Source: an uncultured Collinsella sp. (GTDB lineage Bacteria; Actinomycetota; Coriobacteriia; Coriobacteriales; Coriobacteriaceae). From it: 64,000 nucleotides of DNA. This document shows positions 31,961-40,946 of this stretch, in pieces (position 1 is the stretch's first letter; each line of letters starts with the position of its first letter). Under the pieces are notes generated by a model. It did not search any database. It saw nothing but the letters and a program-made list of their open reading frames with translations, and was not told where the DNA came from. The position numbers were made by a program, and so were the translations under genes. The DNA lies in contig CATXJW010000008.1 of the NCBI GenBank assembly GCA_958370325.1, positions 1-64,000 on the forward strand, written 5' to 3'.

Positions 31961-33175
31961 ATGGCCGATAAGATCCAGTGGGCGGGCAACACGATGCCCA
32001 AGAGCGATGACAAGCACTTGGGAATCATGAGCCTCGACCACGTGAAGAAGGCCCGCGCCTTCCACCAGTCGTTCCCTCAGTACACCGTCACTCCGCTTGC
32101 CCGCCTGGATGGTCAGGCTGCGCGCCTGGGCCTTTCCAACCTGTGCGTTAAGGACGAGAGCTATCGCTTTGGCCTCAACGCCTTTAAGGTCCTGGGCGGT
32201 TCGTTTGCCATGGCCAACTACATTGCCGACGAGACCGGCAAGGACGTTGCCGAGTGCACCTTCGATTACCTGACCTCCGATCAGCTTGCCAAGGACTTTG
32301 GCCAGGCCACCTTCTTTACTGCCACCGACGGCAACCATGGCCGCGGCGTGGCATGGGCTGCCAACAAGCTGGGCCAGAAGGCCGTCGTGCACATGCCCAA
32401 GGGTTCCACCAAGCCCCGCTTTGATAACATCGCCGCCGAGGGCGCCACGGTGACCATCGAAGAGGTCAACTACGACGAGTGCGTGCGCATGGCCGCCGCC
32501 GAGGCCGACGCCTGCGAGCGCGGCGTCATCGTTCAGGATACCGCCTGGGAGGGCTACGAGAAGATCCCGTCCTGGATCATGGAGGGCTACGGCACCATGG
32601 CTTCCGAGGCTGCCGAGCAGCTGCGCGAGATGGCCATCAACCGCCCGACGCACGTCTTTGTCCAGGCTGGCGTGGGCTCGCTCGCCGGCGCCGTGGTGGG
32701 CTACTTCACCAACCTGTATCCCGATAACCCGCCCACCTTCGTCGTGGTCGAGTGCGCGCCTGCCGCCTGCCTGTACAAGGGCGCTGCCGCCGGCGACGGC
32801 GATCCGCGCATCGTGGACGGCGACATGCCCTCCATCATGGCCGGCCTGTGCTGCGGCGAGCCCAACATCCTGGGCTGGGATATCCTGCGCAACCACACCA
32901 CCGCCTTCGTGTCCTGCCCCGACTGGGTCACCGCTCGCGGCATGCGCACTCTGGGCGCTCCCGAGAAGGGCGACCCGCGCGTCATCTCTGGCGAGTCCGG
33001 CGCTGTGACCACCGGTCTGGTCGAGACTCTCATGCTCGATCCCGAGTACGCCGAGCTCAAGGAACTCATCGGCCTGGACAAGACGAGCTCCGTGCTCTGC
33101 TTCTCCACCGAGGGCGACACCGATCCGGATCAGTACCGTCGCATCGTCTGGGAAGGCGAATACCCCACTTGCTAA
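31961..33175 (+). CDS. ygeX: Diaminopropionate ammonia-lyase
   Basis: A 404-residue fold-type II PLP enzyme. GLNAFKVLGGSFA contains the Schiff-base lysine K76, and TATDGNHGRGVAWAA and AGVGSLAG are the phosphate- and cofactor-binding loops. It cleaves 2,3-diaminopropionate to pyruvate and two ammonia, via aminoacrylate. In purine-degrading anaerobes this is the step that delivers pyruvate from the purine carbon skeleton. The ribosome site is TTAAGGAG. It begins the second operon of the island. The length equals that of E. coli YgeX. Confidence 0.94.
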   Translation: MADKIQWAGNTMPKSDDKHLGIMSLDHVKKARAFHQSFPQYTVTPLARLDGQAARLGLSNLCVKDESYRFGLNAFKVLGGSFAMANYIADETGKDVAECTFDYLTSDQLAKDFGQATFFTATDGNHGRGVAWAANKLGQKAVVHMPKGSTKPRFDNIAAEGATVTIEEVNYDECVRMAAAEADACERGVIVQDTAWEGYEKIPSWIMEGYGTMASEAAEQLREMAINRPTHVFVQAGVGSLAGAVVGYFTNLYPDNPPTFVVVECAPAACLYKGAAAGDGDPRIVDGDMPSIMAGLCCGEPNILGWDILRNHTTAFVSCPDWVTARGMRTLGAPEKGDPRVISGESGAVTTGLVETLMLDPEYAELKELIGLDKTSSVLCFSTEGDTDPDQYRRIVWEGEYPTC

Positions 33176-33247
33176 TACTGGGCGGAGTAAATAGGTATCG
33201 CTCCGCTACCTCACAGGTAGATTCCTTCGTTTGAAAGGTTATGAACA

Positions 33248-34633
33248 ATGGCTAAAGAACTCGATTTCGACGCTATCAAGGCTGCGGCTGAGTCTCATCG
33301 TGCTGATATGACTCGCTTCCTGCGCGCTATGATCTCTCACCCCTCTGAGTCCTGCGAGGAGGGTGAGGTTGTTGCCTGCATCAAGGCCGAGATGGAGAGC
33401 CTTGGCTATGACGAGGTCAAGGTCGACGGCCTGGGCAACGTCATGGGCTTTATGGGCGAGGGCGACAAGATCATCGCCATCGACTCCCACATCGACACCG
33501 TCGGTATCGGCAACATCGAGAACTGGGACGCCGATCCCTATGAGGGCTACGAGACCGACGAGATCATCTACGGCCGCGGCGGCTCCGACCAGGAGGGTGG
33601 CATGGCTTCTGCTACCTACGCTGCCAAGATGATGAAGGACATGGGCCTCATCCCCGAGGGCTACAAGATCATGGTCGTCGGCACCGTCCAGGAAGAGGAC
33701 TGCGACGGCATGTGCTGGCAGTACATCTACAACAAGGACGGCATTAAGCCCGAGTTCGTCATTTCCACCGAGCCCACCGACGGCGGCATCTATCGCGGTC
33801 ACCGCGGCCGCATGGAGATCCGCGTCGACGTTCACGGCACCTCCTGCCACGGCTCCGCTCCCGACCGCGGCGACAACGCCATTTACAAGATGGCCGACAT
33901 CATCGCCGACGTCCGCGCCCTCAACAACAACGGCTGCGACGAGTCGACCGACATCAAGGGCCTCGTCAAGATGCTCGACCCCAAGTACAACCCCGAGCAC
34001 TTCGAGGATGCCCGCTTCCTGGGCCGCGGCACCTGCACCGTCAGCCAGATCTTCTACACCAGCCCCAGCCGCTGCGCTGTCGCTGACTCCTGCGCCATCT
34101 CCATCGACCGTCGCATGACCGCCGGCGAGACCTGGGAGTCCTGCCTGGACGAGATCCGCAACCTGCCGGCCGCCAAGAAGTACGGCGACGACGTGAAGGT
34201 CTCCATGTACATGTACGACCGTCCGTCCTGGACCGGCGAGGTCTACGAGACCGAGGCTTACTTCCCCACGTGGATCAACAAGGAGACCGCTCCGCACGTC
34301 AAGGCCCTCGTCGACGCCCACAAGGCCATGTTCGGTGACGAGCGCATCGGCTGCGAGCCCAGCATGGACAAGCGCACCGGTCGTCCGCTGTGCGACAAGT
34401 GGACCTTCTCCACGAACTGCGTTTCCATCCAGGGCCGCTATGGCATCCCCTGCGTCGGCTTTGGCCCGGGTGCCGAGTCTCAGGCTCACGCTCCCAACGA
34501 GGTCACCTACAAGGACGACCTGGTCACCGCTGCCGCCATGTATGTGGCTGCCCTGAACCTCTACGATCCGAGCCAGGCCGATGGCGACGCCACCGTCTTC
34601 CGCGCCGGTCTGACCAACAACAAGATCGACTAG
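33248..34633 (+). CDS. ygeY: YgeY, M20-family metallohydrolase of the purine cluster
   Basis: A 461-residue zinc-dependent amidohydrolase/peptidase of the M20 family. Predicted metal ligands are H81 and D83 in IDSHIDTVGIG, D114 in GRGGSDQEGG, E149/E150 in VQEED, and a late histidine in ESQAHAPNE. The dimerisation domain is in the middle. YgeY accompanies YgeX and YgeW in purine clusters and probably removes a carbamoyl group from a ureido intermediate; other deacetylase-like activities cannot be excluded. Start ATG 33248 follows GAAAGG. Confidence 0.9.
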   Translation: MAKELDFDAIKAAAESHRADMTRFLRAMISHPSESCEEGEVVACIKAEMESLGYDEVKVDGLGNVMGFMGEGDKIIAIDSHIDTVGIGNIENWDADPYEGYETDEIIYGRGGSDQEGGMASATYAAKMMKDMGLIPEGYKIMVVGTVQEEDCDGMCWQYIYNKDGIKPEFVISTEPTDGGIYRGHRGRMEIRVDVHGTSCHGSAPDRGDNAIYKMADIIADVRALNNNGCDESTDIKGLVKMLDPKYNPEHFEDARFLGRGTCTVSQIFYTSPSRCAVADSCAISIDRRMTAGETWESCLDEIRNLPAAKKYGDDVKVSMYMYDRPSWTGEVYETEAYFPTWINKETAPHVKALVDAHKAMFGDERIGCEPSMDKRTGRPLCDKWTFSTNCVSIQGRYGIPCVGFGPGAESQAHAPNEVTYKDDLVTAAAMYVAALNLYDPSQADGDATVFRAGLTNNKID

Positions 34634-34834
34634 TCCCATTCCTCGATTTTGTTGAGCCGGGGACAGTTTATGCCCCCGGCACCTCCTGTTGACTCGGGGC
34701 CCGCGGTCGTTATCTCCCATGCTTCCTCAACGGTGGCGGGTCCTCGTCATAGTGCTCTGCATGTTCTAGCCACACGCGCATGCCGGAGCACATCTACTCA
34801 TTGCAATCGTTTCATCTTTGGAAAGGATATTTAC
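34634..34834 (+). promoter_or_regulatory. Spacer with two hairpins between ygeY and ygeW
   Basis: GCCGGGG pairs with CCCCGGC (about 34655-34680, loop ACAGTTTATGC), and TGCTC-GCATG pairs with CATGC-GAGCA around 34751-34800. Neither has a T tract. The sequence GGGGACAGTTTATGCCCC resembles the dispersed GGGGAC repeats. No gene is visible. Confidence 0.4.
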
Positions 34835-36037
34835 ATGGACGCCAAGTTTACCGAGCTCGTCGAGCAGCTGAACGGCCTCGATTTTAAGGGCATGTACGGC
34901 AGCGACTTCCTGCACACCTGGGATAAGACCACCGATGAGCTCAAGGCGCTCTACATCGTCGCCGACGCCCTGCGCGAGCTGCGCGAGAACAACGTCTCGT
35001 CCAAGATCTTCGATTCGGGTCTGGCCGTCTCCCTGTTCCGTGACAACTCCACCCGTACGCGCTTCTCCTTCTCTAAGGCAGCCAACCTGCTCGGTCTTGA
35101 GCTGCAGGACCTGGACGAGAAGAAGTCCCAGATCGCTCACGGCGAGACCGTCCGCGAGACCGCTACCATGATCTCCTTCATGGCCGACGTCATCGGCATC
35201 CGCGACGACATGTACATCGGCAAGGGCGACGCCTACATGGCCGAGGTCTCCGAGTCCGTGCAGCAGGCCTACGAGGACGGCGTTCTGGATCACCGTCCCA
35301 CGCTCATCTCCCTGCAGTCCGACTCCGATCACCCCACGCAGTCCTCTGCCGACATGCTCTACCTCATCAACGAGTTTGGCGGTCTTGAGAACCTCAAGGG
35401 CAAAAAGGTTGCCGTCACCTGGGCCTACTCGCCCTCTTACGGCAAGCCGCTGTCCTGCCCGCAGTCGCTGATCAGCCTGCTGCCCCGTTTTGGCATGGAC
35501 GTCACCTTGGCCCACCCCGAGGGCTACGACCTCATGCCCGAGGTCGTCGAGCGCGCCAAGGGTTATGCCGCCGAGTCCGGCACCACCTTTAAGCAGGTCA
35601 ACACCATGGCCGAGGCCTTCGAGGGCGCCGACATCGTGATCCCGAAGAGCTGGGCTCCGTTTGCCGCCATGGAGAAGCGCACCAACCTGTACGCCGAGGG
35701 CGACGACGCCGGCATCGCCGCGCTCGAGAAGGAGCTGCTCGCTCAGAACGCTACGCATCAGGATTGGTGCTCCACGACCGAGCTCATGGAGAAGACCGCC
35801 AACGGCCAGGACACCATCTTTATGCATCCGCTGCCCGCCGACATCTCCGGTGTCTCTTGCGAGCACGGCGAGGTCAACGCCGACGTCTTCGACATGCACC
35901 GCGTGGGCATGTACAAGGAGGCCAGCTACAAGCCGTACGCCATCGCAGCCATGATGTTCCTGCAGAAGGTTGCCGATCCCGCCGCTACCCTCAAGGCCCT
36001 CGACGAGCGCAACACCGCCCGTTGGTTCCAGGCCTAA
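34835..36037 (+). CDS. ygeW: YgeW, carbamoyltransferase-family protein of the purine cluster
   Basis: A 400-residue member of the aspartate/ornithine carbamoyltransferase superfamily. The carbamoyl-phosphate motif STRTR (residues 72-76) is intact, while the ornithine-type HCLP motif reads HPLP near residue 331. YgeW proteins do not act on ornithine or aspartate. In purine clusters the role is probably phosphorolysis of a ureido compound to carbamoyl phosphate, which could yield ATP. The GAAAGGAT site supports ATG 34835; the long in-frame extension upstream runs through the hairpin spacer. Confidence 0.9.
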   Translation: MDAKFTELVEQLNGLDFKGMYGSDFLHTWDKTTDELKALYIVADALRELRENNVSSKIFDSGLAVSLFRDNSTRTRFSFSKAANLLGLELQDLDEKKSQIAHGETVRETATMISFMADVIGIRDDMYIGKGDAYMAEVSESVQQAYEDGVLDHRPTLISLQSDSDHPTQSSADMLYLINEFGGLENLKGKKVAVTWAYSPSYGKPLSCPQSLISLLPRFGMDVTLAHPEGYDLMPEVVERAKGYAAESGTTFKQVNTMAEAFEGADIVIPKSWAPFAAMEKRTNLYAEGDDAGIAALEKELLAQNATHQDWCSTTELMEKTANGQDTIFMHPLPADISGVSCEHGEVNADVFDMHRVGMYKEASYKPYAIAAMMFLQKVADPAATLKALDERNTARWFQA

Positions 36038-36060
36038 AGCTGGGTTGAGGTAAGCCATGT

Positions 36061-36100
36061 AAAGGGGGCGCTCTGCCAACCGGCGGGGTGCCCCTTTTTG
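36061..36100 (+). terminator. Terminator after ygeW
   Basis: AAAGGGG-GC pairs with GC-CCCTTTT across a 20-nt loop, ending in TTTTTG. Transcription of mocA-hyuA then needs a promoter in 36101-36187. Confidence 0.7.
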
Positions 36101-36187
36101 CATCGTGGGCGTGCGGGATAAGCGCTTTCGATGTAGATGCCCCGCGACGCGAGTTATGGGTACGATGGTTTCAGGGGAGGTATCGCC

Positions 36188-36802
36188 ATGAAACTTGGTT
36201 GCGTCATTATGGCTTCGGGCGAGGGCAAGCGATTTGGCTCTAACAAGATGCTCGCCGATATCTATGGCGAGCCGCTGATTGCCCGGACCATTGATTCGGT
36301 TCCCCGGGGCTTTGACGTTGTGGTTTCGACGCGTTGGCCCGAGGTCGCTCAGATTTGTGATGACAAGCATTGCCCGTGCGTGCTGCACGATGGCGAGCTG
36401 CGCAGCGAAAGCGTCCGTGCGGGCCTTTCGTGGGGAGTCGAACGCAACTGGAAAGGTTGCCTCTTTTTGCCGGGCGACCAGCCGCTCGTGAGTTCAGATT
36501 CTTTTGAGGCTATGGTTCGTGCATTTGACGAGCGTGGCCGCAAGCATCCGGTGCGTCTTGCGTGCAACGGTGAGCCTTCGAGCCCGGTGCTCTTTCCGGC
36601 GGAACTGTTCGATGCACTTATGTGTCTTGGGGGTAAGGACGGCGGCGGTTCGATCCTCAAGGACCGTACCGACGTGGTGCTGGTCGAGGCGCGTGCCTAC
36701 GAGCTGTGGGACGTCGATGCCGTCAAGGGACAGCGACGCATAACGGAGCATATCGCCGCCTGCTCGTATTTTGATCGCGTGGCCAACTGCATCAATCAAT
36801 AA
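36188..36802 (+). CDS. mocA: MocA-type molybdenum cofactor cytidylyltransferase
   Basis: A 204-residue nucleotidyltransferase with the N-terminal IMASGEGKRFGSNKML loop and LPGDQPLVSS, the metal-binding block of MobA/MocA-like enzymes. MocA adds CMP to molybdopterin for xanthine-dehydrogenase-type enzymes, so it fits a role in maturing XdhD. A GGGGAGG site supports ATG 36188. It is 9 nt before the hydantoinase gene. Confidence 0.88.
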   Translation: MKLGCVIMASGEGKRFGSNKMLADIYGEPLIARTIDSVPRGFDVVVSTRWPEVAQICDDKHCPCVLHDGELRSESVRAGLSWGVERNWKGCLFLPGDQPLVSSDSFEAMVRAFDERGRKHPVRLACNGEPSSPVLFPAELFDALMCLGGKDGGGSILKDRTDVVLVEARAYELWDVDAVKGQRRITEHIAACSYFDRVANCINQ

Positions 36803-36811
36803 GGAGCAATT

Positions 36812-38179
36812 ATGATCATCATCAAAAACGGCGCACTCGTGACGCCCCAGGGGCTTCGCCGCGCCGATCTTGCCATGGAGGGCGACAAGATTGTGCGGAT
36901 TGCCGCGGCAATCGAGCCGGGCGAGGGCGATACCGTCGAGGACGCCACCGACTGTTGGGTGTTTCCCGGCTTTATCGACGGCCACACGCACATGCAGTGC
37001 TGGACCGGCATGGATTGGACAGCCGATAGCTTTGAGACCGGCACGCGCGCGGCTGCCTGCGGCGGCACGACGACCATTGTGGACTACGCGACGGCCGATC
37101 GCGGCGTGACCATGCCCGATGCCTTGGTCGAGTGGCATCATCGCGCCGACGGCACCTGCACCGCCAACTATGCCTTCCATATGGCGCTTGCCGAGTGGAA
37201 TGAGCGCAACCGCGCCGATCTTTCGGCCATGCGCGAGGCGGGCGTGTCGTCGTTTAAGACCTACTTTGCCTACGACCATCTGCGCCTGGACGATGCCGAG
37301 ACGCTCGAGGTGCTGGAGGAGCTCAAGCGCGTGGGCGGTATCCTGTGCGTGCATTGCGAGAACGGCACGTTGGTCAACGCGCTGCAGAAGCGCGTGTTTG
37401 AGCAGGGTATCCACGGGCCCGAGGGCCATGCGCTCAGCCGTCCGGACGTGTGTGAGGCCGAGGCCGTGAGCCGCCTGCTGTATCTGGCGCACTTGGCCGG
37501 GGACGCTCCGGTCAACGTGGTGCACCTTTCGACCAAGCTGGGGCTCGAGGCCATTCGCGCTGCCAAAGCGCGCGGGCAGAAGAACATCTATGTCGAGACA
37601 TGCCCTCAGTATCTGATGCTCGACGACACCTGCTATCTGGAGCAGGGCGAGGACGGCTTTGCGGGCGCCAAGTACGTGATGAGCCCGCCGCTGCGCCATG
37701 CCGGTGACCGTGCCGCGCTGCGCGAGGCGCTTGTGGCTGGCGAGATCGATACTATTGCGACCGATCATTGCAGCTTTAACCTGCACGGGCAAAAGGACCG
37801 AGGACGCGATGATTTCCGCGCGATTCCCAACGGCGGGCCCGGCGTGGAGCATCGTCCCGTTGCGATTGCCACGAGCTTTGAGGGACAGCTGGGTCCCGAG
37901 GATCTGTGCCGCTTGATGAGCGAGAATCCGGCGCGCGTTTTTGGCATGTATCCGCGCAAGGGCTGTCTTGCCGAGGGCGCCGATGCCGACGTGTGCGTGT
38001 GGGATCCGTGCGCGCGTTGGACGATCAGCGCCGCGACGCAGCATCAGGCCGTGGACTACACGCCGCTCGAGGGCTTTGAGGCACATGGCCGCGCCAAGGC
38101 CGTGTTTGTGAACGGCGTGCTGGCGGCACGCGACGGCGAGCCCACCGGAGCCCAGCCCGGCCGCTACGTGCCCCGCTAA
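36812..38179 (+). CDS. hyuA: Dihydropyrimidinase/hydantoinase (HyuA/YgeZ-like)
   Basis: A 455-residue amidohydrolase. H58 and H60 in GFIDGHTHM and the lysine K149 in SSFKTYFAYDHL (normally carboxylated to bridge two metals) are present, as is the aspartate in TIATDHCSFN near residue 317. The family hydrolyses cyclic ureides such as hydantoins and dihydropyrimidines. In this cluster it likely opens a ring of a reduced purine intermediate. An AAGGAG site lies 8 nt upstream, and it is coupled to mocA. The end is followed by a complex hairpin shared with the convergent yqeC. Confidence 0.92.
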   Translation: MIIIKNGALVTPQGLRRADLAMEGDKIVRIAAAIEPGEGDTVEDATDCWVFPGFIDGHTHMQCWTGMDWTADSFETGTRAAACGGTTTIVDYATADRGVTMPDALVEWHHRADGTCTANYAFHMALAEWNERNRADLSAMREAGVSSFKTYFAYDHLRLDDAETLEVLEELKRVGGILCVHCENGTLVNALQKRVFEQGIHGPEGHALSRPDVCEAEAVSRLLYLAHLAGDAPVNVVHLSTKLGLEAIRAAKARGQKNIYVETCPQYLMLDDTCYLEQGEDGFAGAKYVMSPPLRHAGDRAALREALVAGEIDTIATDHCSFNLHGQKDRGRDDFRAIPNGGPGVEHRPVAIATSFEGQLGPEDLCRLMSENPARVFGMYPRKGCLAEGADADVCVWDPCARWTISAATQHQAVDYTPLEGFEAHGRAKAVFVNGVLAARDGEPTGAQPGRYVPR

Positions 38180-38192
38180 CAGGAAGACCGCC

Positions 38193-38265
38193 GGGGTAGC
38201 TAATTTGGGAGATGATTTTTTGGGACGGGGTAGCAAAAAGAGCCCCGTCCCAAATTAGCTACCCC
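38193..38265. terminator. Two competing hairpins between hyuA and yqeC
   Basis: Outer arms GGGGTAGCTAATTTGGGA (38193-38210) and their exact complement (38248-38265) pair over 18 bp. Inner arms TGGGACGGGG (38221-38230) and CCCCGTCCCA (38243-38252) pair over 10 bp and share 38248-38252 with the outer stem, so the two compete. It is probably a bidirectional terminator; the yqeC stop lies inside it. Confidence 0.78.
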
Positions 38266-38996
38266 TGGAGGCTGGTGGCGATGAGGGGGCGGTTGAGGGC
38301 TGCCTCGAAGCGATCTGCCATTGTTGGGTCGGCAAGCGTGTCGGCTTGGTTGAGCATGACGCGTGCGGTGCTGAGTCCCAGCGCCTGCATCTCGGCATTG
38401 AGCACCTGGGCGACGCGCTCGGGCGTGGCGATGTCGGTAGGCTCGCAGCCGCAGCGCTCGCAGAAGAGCTCGGGGCGGTGGACAACCTCGGCGACGGGCT
38501 TGCCCAGCCCCGAGGCGCCGACGACCCAGACAACGTTTGTCGCGGCGGCGGGAATTACCGGCTCCCAGGCGGCATGCGCCTTGAGCGGGAGTCGCTTGCT
38601 GCCATCTGCCTCGGCCAACACATAGTCAAAGCGCTGCGCCAGCTCGTTGAGCGGCTCGGCGGGGGCGGAGAGCTTGCCTGTCTCCGGGTTCAAAACACCC
38701 GCCTGGCAGATACTTCCGCGGACAAGTCCCGCGCATGCCTCGCAGGTGCAGCTGGGAACATGTAGGGTCCCCGGCTTCCAAGGCGCGGCGTCCAGGCGAC
38801 GGCTCGACCCGTCCCATGGCACGCCGGCGACGGGAAACATGTGCGTGGTGGTACAGAGGAGCACGCGGCCGCCAGTGCGCATGAGCTCGAGACCCAGCGT
38901 CTTCAGCAGCGTCGACTTGCCGCCACTGCCGATAATCGCGGTAATGCCCGGCTCGATCTTGAGCGCGGAGGCAAGGTTTCCGCTCGTCGTTTCCAT
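38259..38996 (-). CDS. yqeC: YqeC, putative selenium-dependent hydroxylase accessory protein
   Basis: A 245-residue P-loop protein (GSGGKST at 23-29) with the TTTHMFP motif and a CxCxxC region near residue 83. YqeC is found with selenium-dependent molybdenum hydroxylases and is thought to help install the selenium-containing cofactor. Its mechanism is unknown. It is convergent with hyuA and divergent from yqeB, with about 100 nt between. Start ATG 38996 gives the family length. Confidence 0.87.
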   Translation of the reverse strand: METTSGNLASALKIEPGITAIIGSGGKSTLLKTLGLELMRTGGRVLLCTTTHMFPVAGVPWDGSSRRLDAAPWKPGTLHVPSCTCEACAGLVRGSICQAGVLNPETGKLSAPAEPLNELAQRFDYVLAEADGSKRLPLKAHAAWEPVIPAAATNVVWVVGASGLGKPVAEVVHRPELFCERCGCEPTDIATPERVAQVLNAEMQALGLSTARVMLNQADTLADPTMADRFEAALNRPLIATSLQG

Positions 38997-39098
38997 CTGT
39001 TCACCGCCGTATAATACTGTGATAATAAATAATCATCAGAGTAGCGGTCGGACCGCTTTTGCTCTGCTCAAACCGTAGCACAGGGAGGTGCCCCGGGA

Positions 39099-39893
39099 AT
39101 GCTCGTTTATGTTCGCGGCGCCGGCGATATCGCCACGGGCGTCGCTGCCCGTTTGGTGCGCGCCGGCGTGTCGGTCGTTATGGCAGATATCGCGGTTCCC
39201 ACGTGCATTCGCCGCACAATCTGTTTTTGCGAGGCCATTCGCCTGGGCGAGGTCGAGGTCGAAGGCATTCGCGCTCGCTTGGCAGAGACGCCGGCTGAGG
39301 CGCTTGAGATTACCGAGGCTGGAGACGTCGCCGTTGTGGTGGACCCTCAGGCCAAGATGCTCGATGAGCTTAAGCCCGCGGCTGTGGTAGATGCGATTCT
39401 GGCCAAGCGCAATCTGGGCACCACGCGCGACATGGCTCCTGCCGTCATCGCGGTAGGGCCGGGCTTTACCGCGCCGGTCGATTGCGATGCCGTGGTCGAA
39501 ACCATGCGCGGGCATTTTCTGGGTCGCGTCATTACCCAGGGCTCACCCCAACCCAACACGGGCGTGCCGGGCATGATCGGCGGATATGGCAAGGAGCGCG
39601 TTATCCACAGCCCCGCCGCCGGCGTGTTTCGGTCCGACCGCGCAATCGGCGACATCGTGAGCGCCGGAGACGTGATTGGCTACGCGGGCGATACGCCCAT
39701 GTGCACGCAGATCGATGGCTGTCTGCGCGGGCTTTTGACGAACGGCGTGCGGGTGACTGAGGGCTTTAAATGCGCCGATGTCGATCCGCGCGGCGACGCC
39801 AGCTATATCAACTATATTTCGGACAAGGCGACATCGGTCGGCGGCGGCGTGCTCGAGGCGCTTGCTATGCTCACCGATGTCTTTAGAGGATAG
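39099..39893 (+). CDS. yqeB: YqeB/EF2563-family molybdenum hydroxylase accessory protein
   Basis: A 264-residue protein beginning with a Rossmann-like VRGAGDIATGVAARLVRAG, with TQGSPQPNTGVPGMIGGYG later. The family is tied to selenium-dependent molybdenum hydroxylases. E. coli YqeB is about twice this length. Here the second, XdhC-like part is likely the separate gene 9 nt downstream. The start follows GGGAGG. It probably acts in maturation of XdhD. Confidence 0.87.
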   Translation: MLVYVRGAGDIATGVAARLVRAGVSVVMADIAVPTCIRRTICFCEAIRLGEVEVEGIRARLAETPAEALEITEAGDVAVVVDPQAKMLDELKPAAVVDAILAKRNLGTTRDMAPAVIAVGPGFTAPVDCDAVVETMRGHFLGRVITQGSPQPNTGVPGMIGGYGKERVIHSPAAGVFRSDRAIGDIVSAGDVIGYAGDTPMCTQIDGCLRGLLTNGVRVTEGFKCADVDPRGDASYINYISDKATSVGGGVLEALAMLTDVFRG

Positions 39894-39902
39894 AAGGCGG
39901 CA

Positions 39903-40946
39903 ATGGAAAAGCTCGATGTGGTGAATGCGGCGCTTGCCGCCCTGCGTGCTGGCGAGACGTGCGAGCTGGTGGTAGTGGCCGGTACGGCGGGGTCGTCCCC
40001 GCGCGGTGTGGGCGCATGGATGACTGTCTTTGCCGATGGCAGCCAGGCGGGCACTATCGGCGGCGGCAAGATTGAGCTCTTTGCGCTGGACGAGGCGCGC
40101 GAGCTGCTGGCCGGGGGTAAATCGCGTCTGGTCCGCTACACCATGGGCGGCGAGAACTCCGATACCGGCATGATTTGCGGCGGAGCTATCTGCCTGTGCT
40201 ATCTGCACCTGGACGCGACCAAGGCACCGTTGTTCCAGGAGATTGCCAATGTGCTGGCGTATCGACGCATCGGTGACTTCGTCATTGACTTTGAGCCGTT
40301 TATCGCAAGCGCGCTCGAGGGCGATGTGGCTGAGTACCATGGCGAGGCATCACGCCATACCATTGACGGCTGTCCCGGGCTTTCGCTGGTGGAGGAGGGG
40401 AGTAAGGTCACCTACACCAACGCGGCCTCCGAGATTCCCGCGGCGCACATCGAGACGCTCTGCCCCGAGGGCCTGACCTATATCTTTGGCTGCGGCCACG
40501 TGGGCGCTGCGACGGCGCGGGTGCTCACGGCGGCGGGCTTTGCCGTCGTGGCTTGCGACGACCGCCCCGGCACGCTGACCCCCGAATGGGTGCCCGGTGT
40601 CTACGACCGTCGTCTGGTCGACTACAAGAACCTGGGCGAGCAGTGCCCCATCGGCCCGCGCGACCTAGCGGTCGTCGCCACAGCAGGTCACAAGTCCGAT
40701 ATCGACGTGGTGATTCAGGCCATGCGTGCCAAGCCCGCCTATCTGGGCTGCTTGGGCTCGCGCCGCAAGACGGCCTTTGTGCGCGCCCGCCTGGAGCAGG
40801 AGGGCTTTACGCAGGAGCAAATCGACGAGCTGCACCTGCCGATCGGTGTCGCCATCGAGGCCGAGGACCCCGAGGAGATCGCCATCTCCATCGCCGCCGA
40901 GATGATCCACCTGCGCCGCACCAAGCTCGTCCCCCGCAAGCGCTAA
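39903..40946 (+). CDS. XdhC/CoxI-family maturation protein
   Basis: A 347-residue protein. The N-terminal XdhC/CoxI domain has the motifs GSSPRGVGAWM and GTIGGGKIE. The C-terminal part is a Rossmann fold with YIFGCGHVGAATARVL near residue 194 and GCLGSRRKTAFVRARL. XdhC binds and sulfurates the molybdenum cofactor before insertion, and a selenium transfer is possible in this context. It is translated just after yqeB and closes the island. Confidence 0.9.
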   Translation: MEKLDVVNAALAALRAGETCELVVVAGTAGSSPRGVGAWMTVFADGSQAGTIGGGKIELFALDEARELLAGGKSRLVRYTMGGENSDTGMICGGAICLCYLHLDATKAPLFQEIANVLAYRRIGDFVIDFEPFIASALEGDVAEYHGEASRHTIDGCPGLSLVEEGSKVTYTNAASEIPAAHIETLCPEGLTYIFGCGHVGAATARVLTAAGFAVVACDDRPGTLTPEWVPGVYDRRLVDYKNLGEQCPIGPRDLAVVATAGHKSDIDVVIQAMRAKPAYLGCLGSRRKTAFVRARLEQEGFTQEQIDELHLPIGVAIEAEDPEEIAISIAAEMIHLRRTKLVPRKR

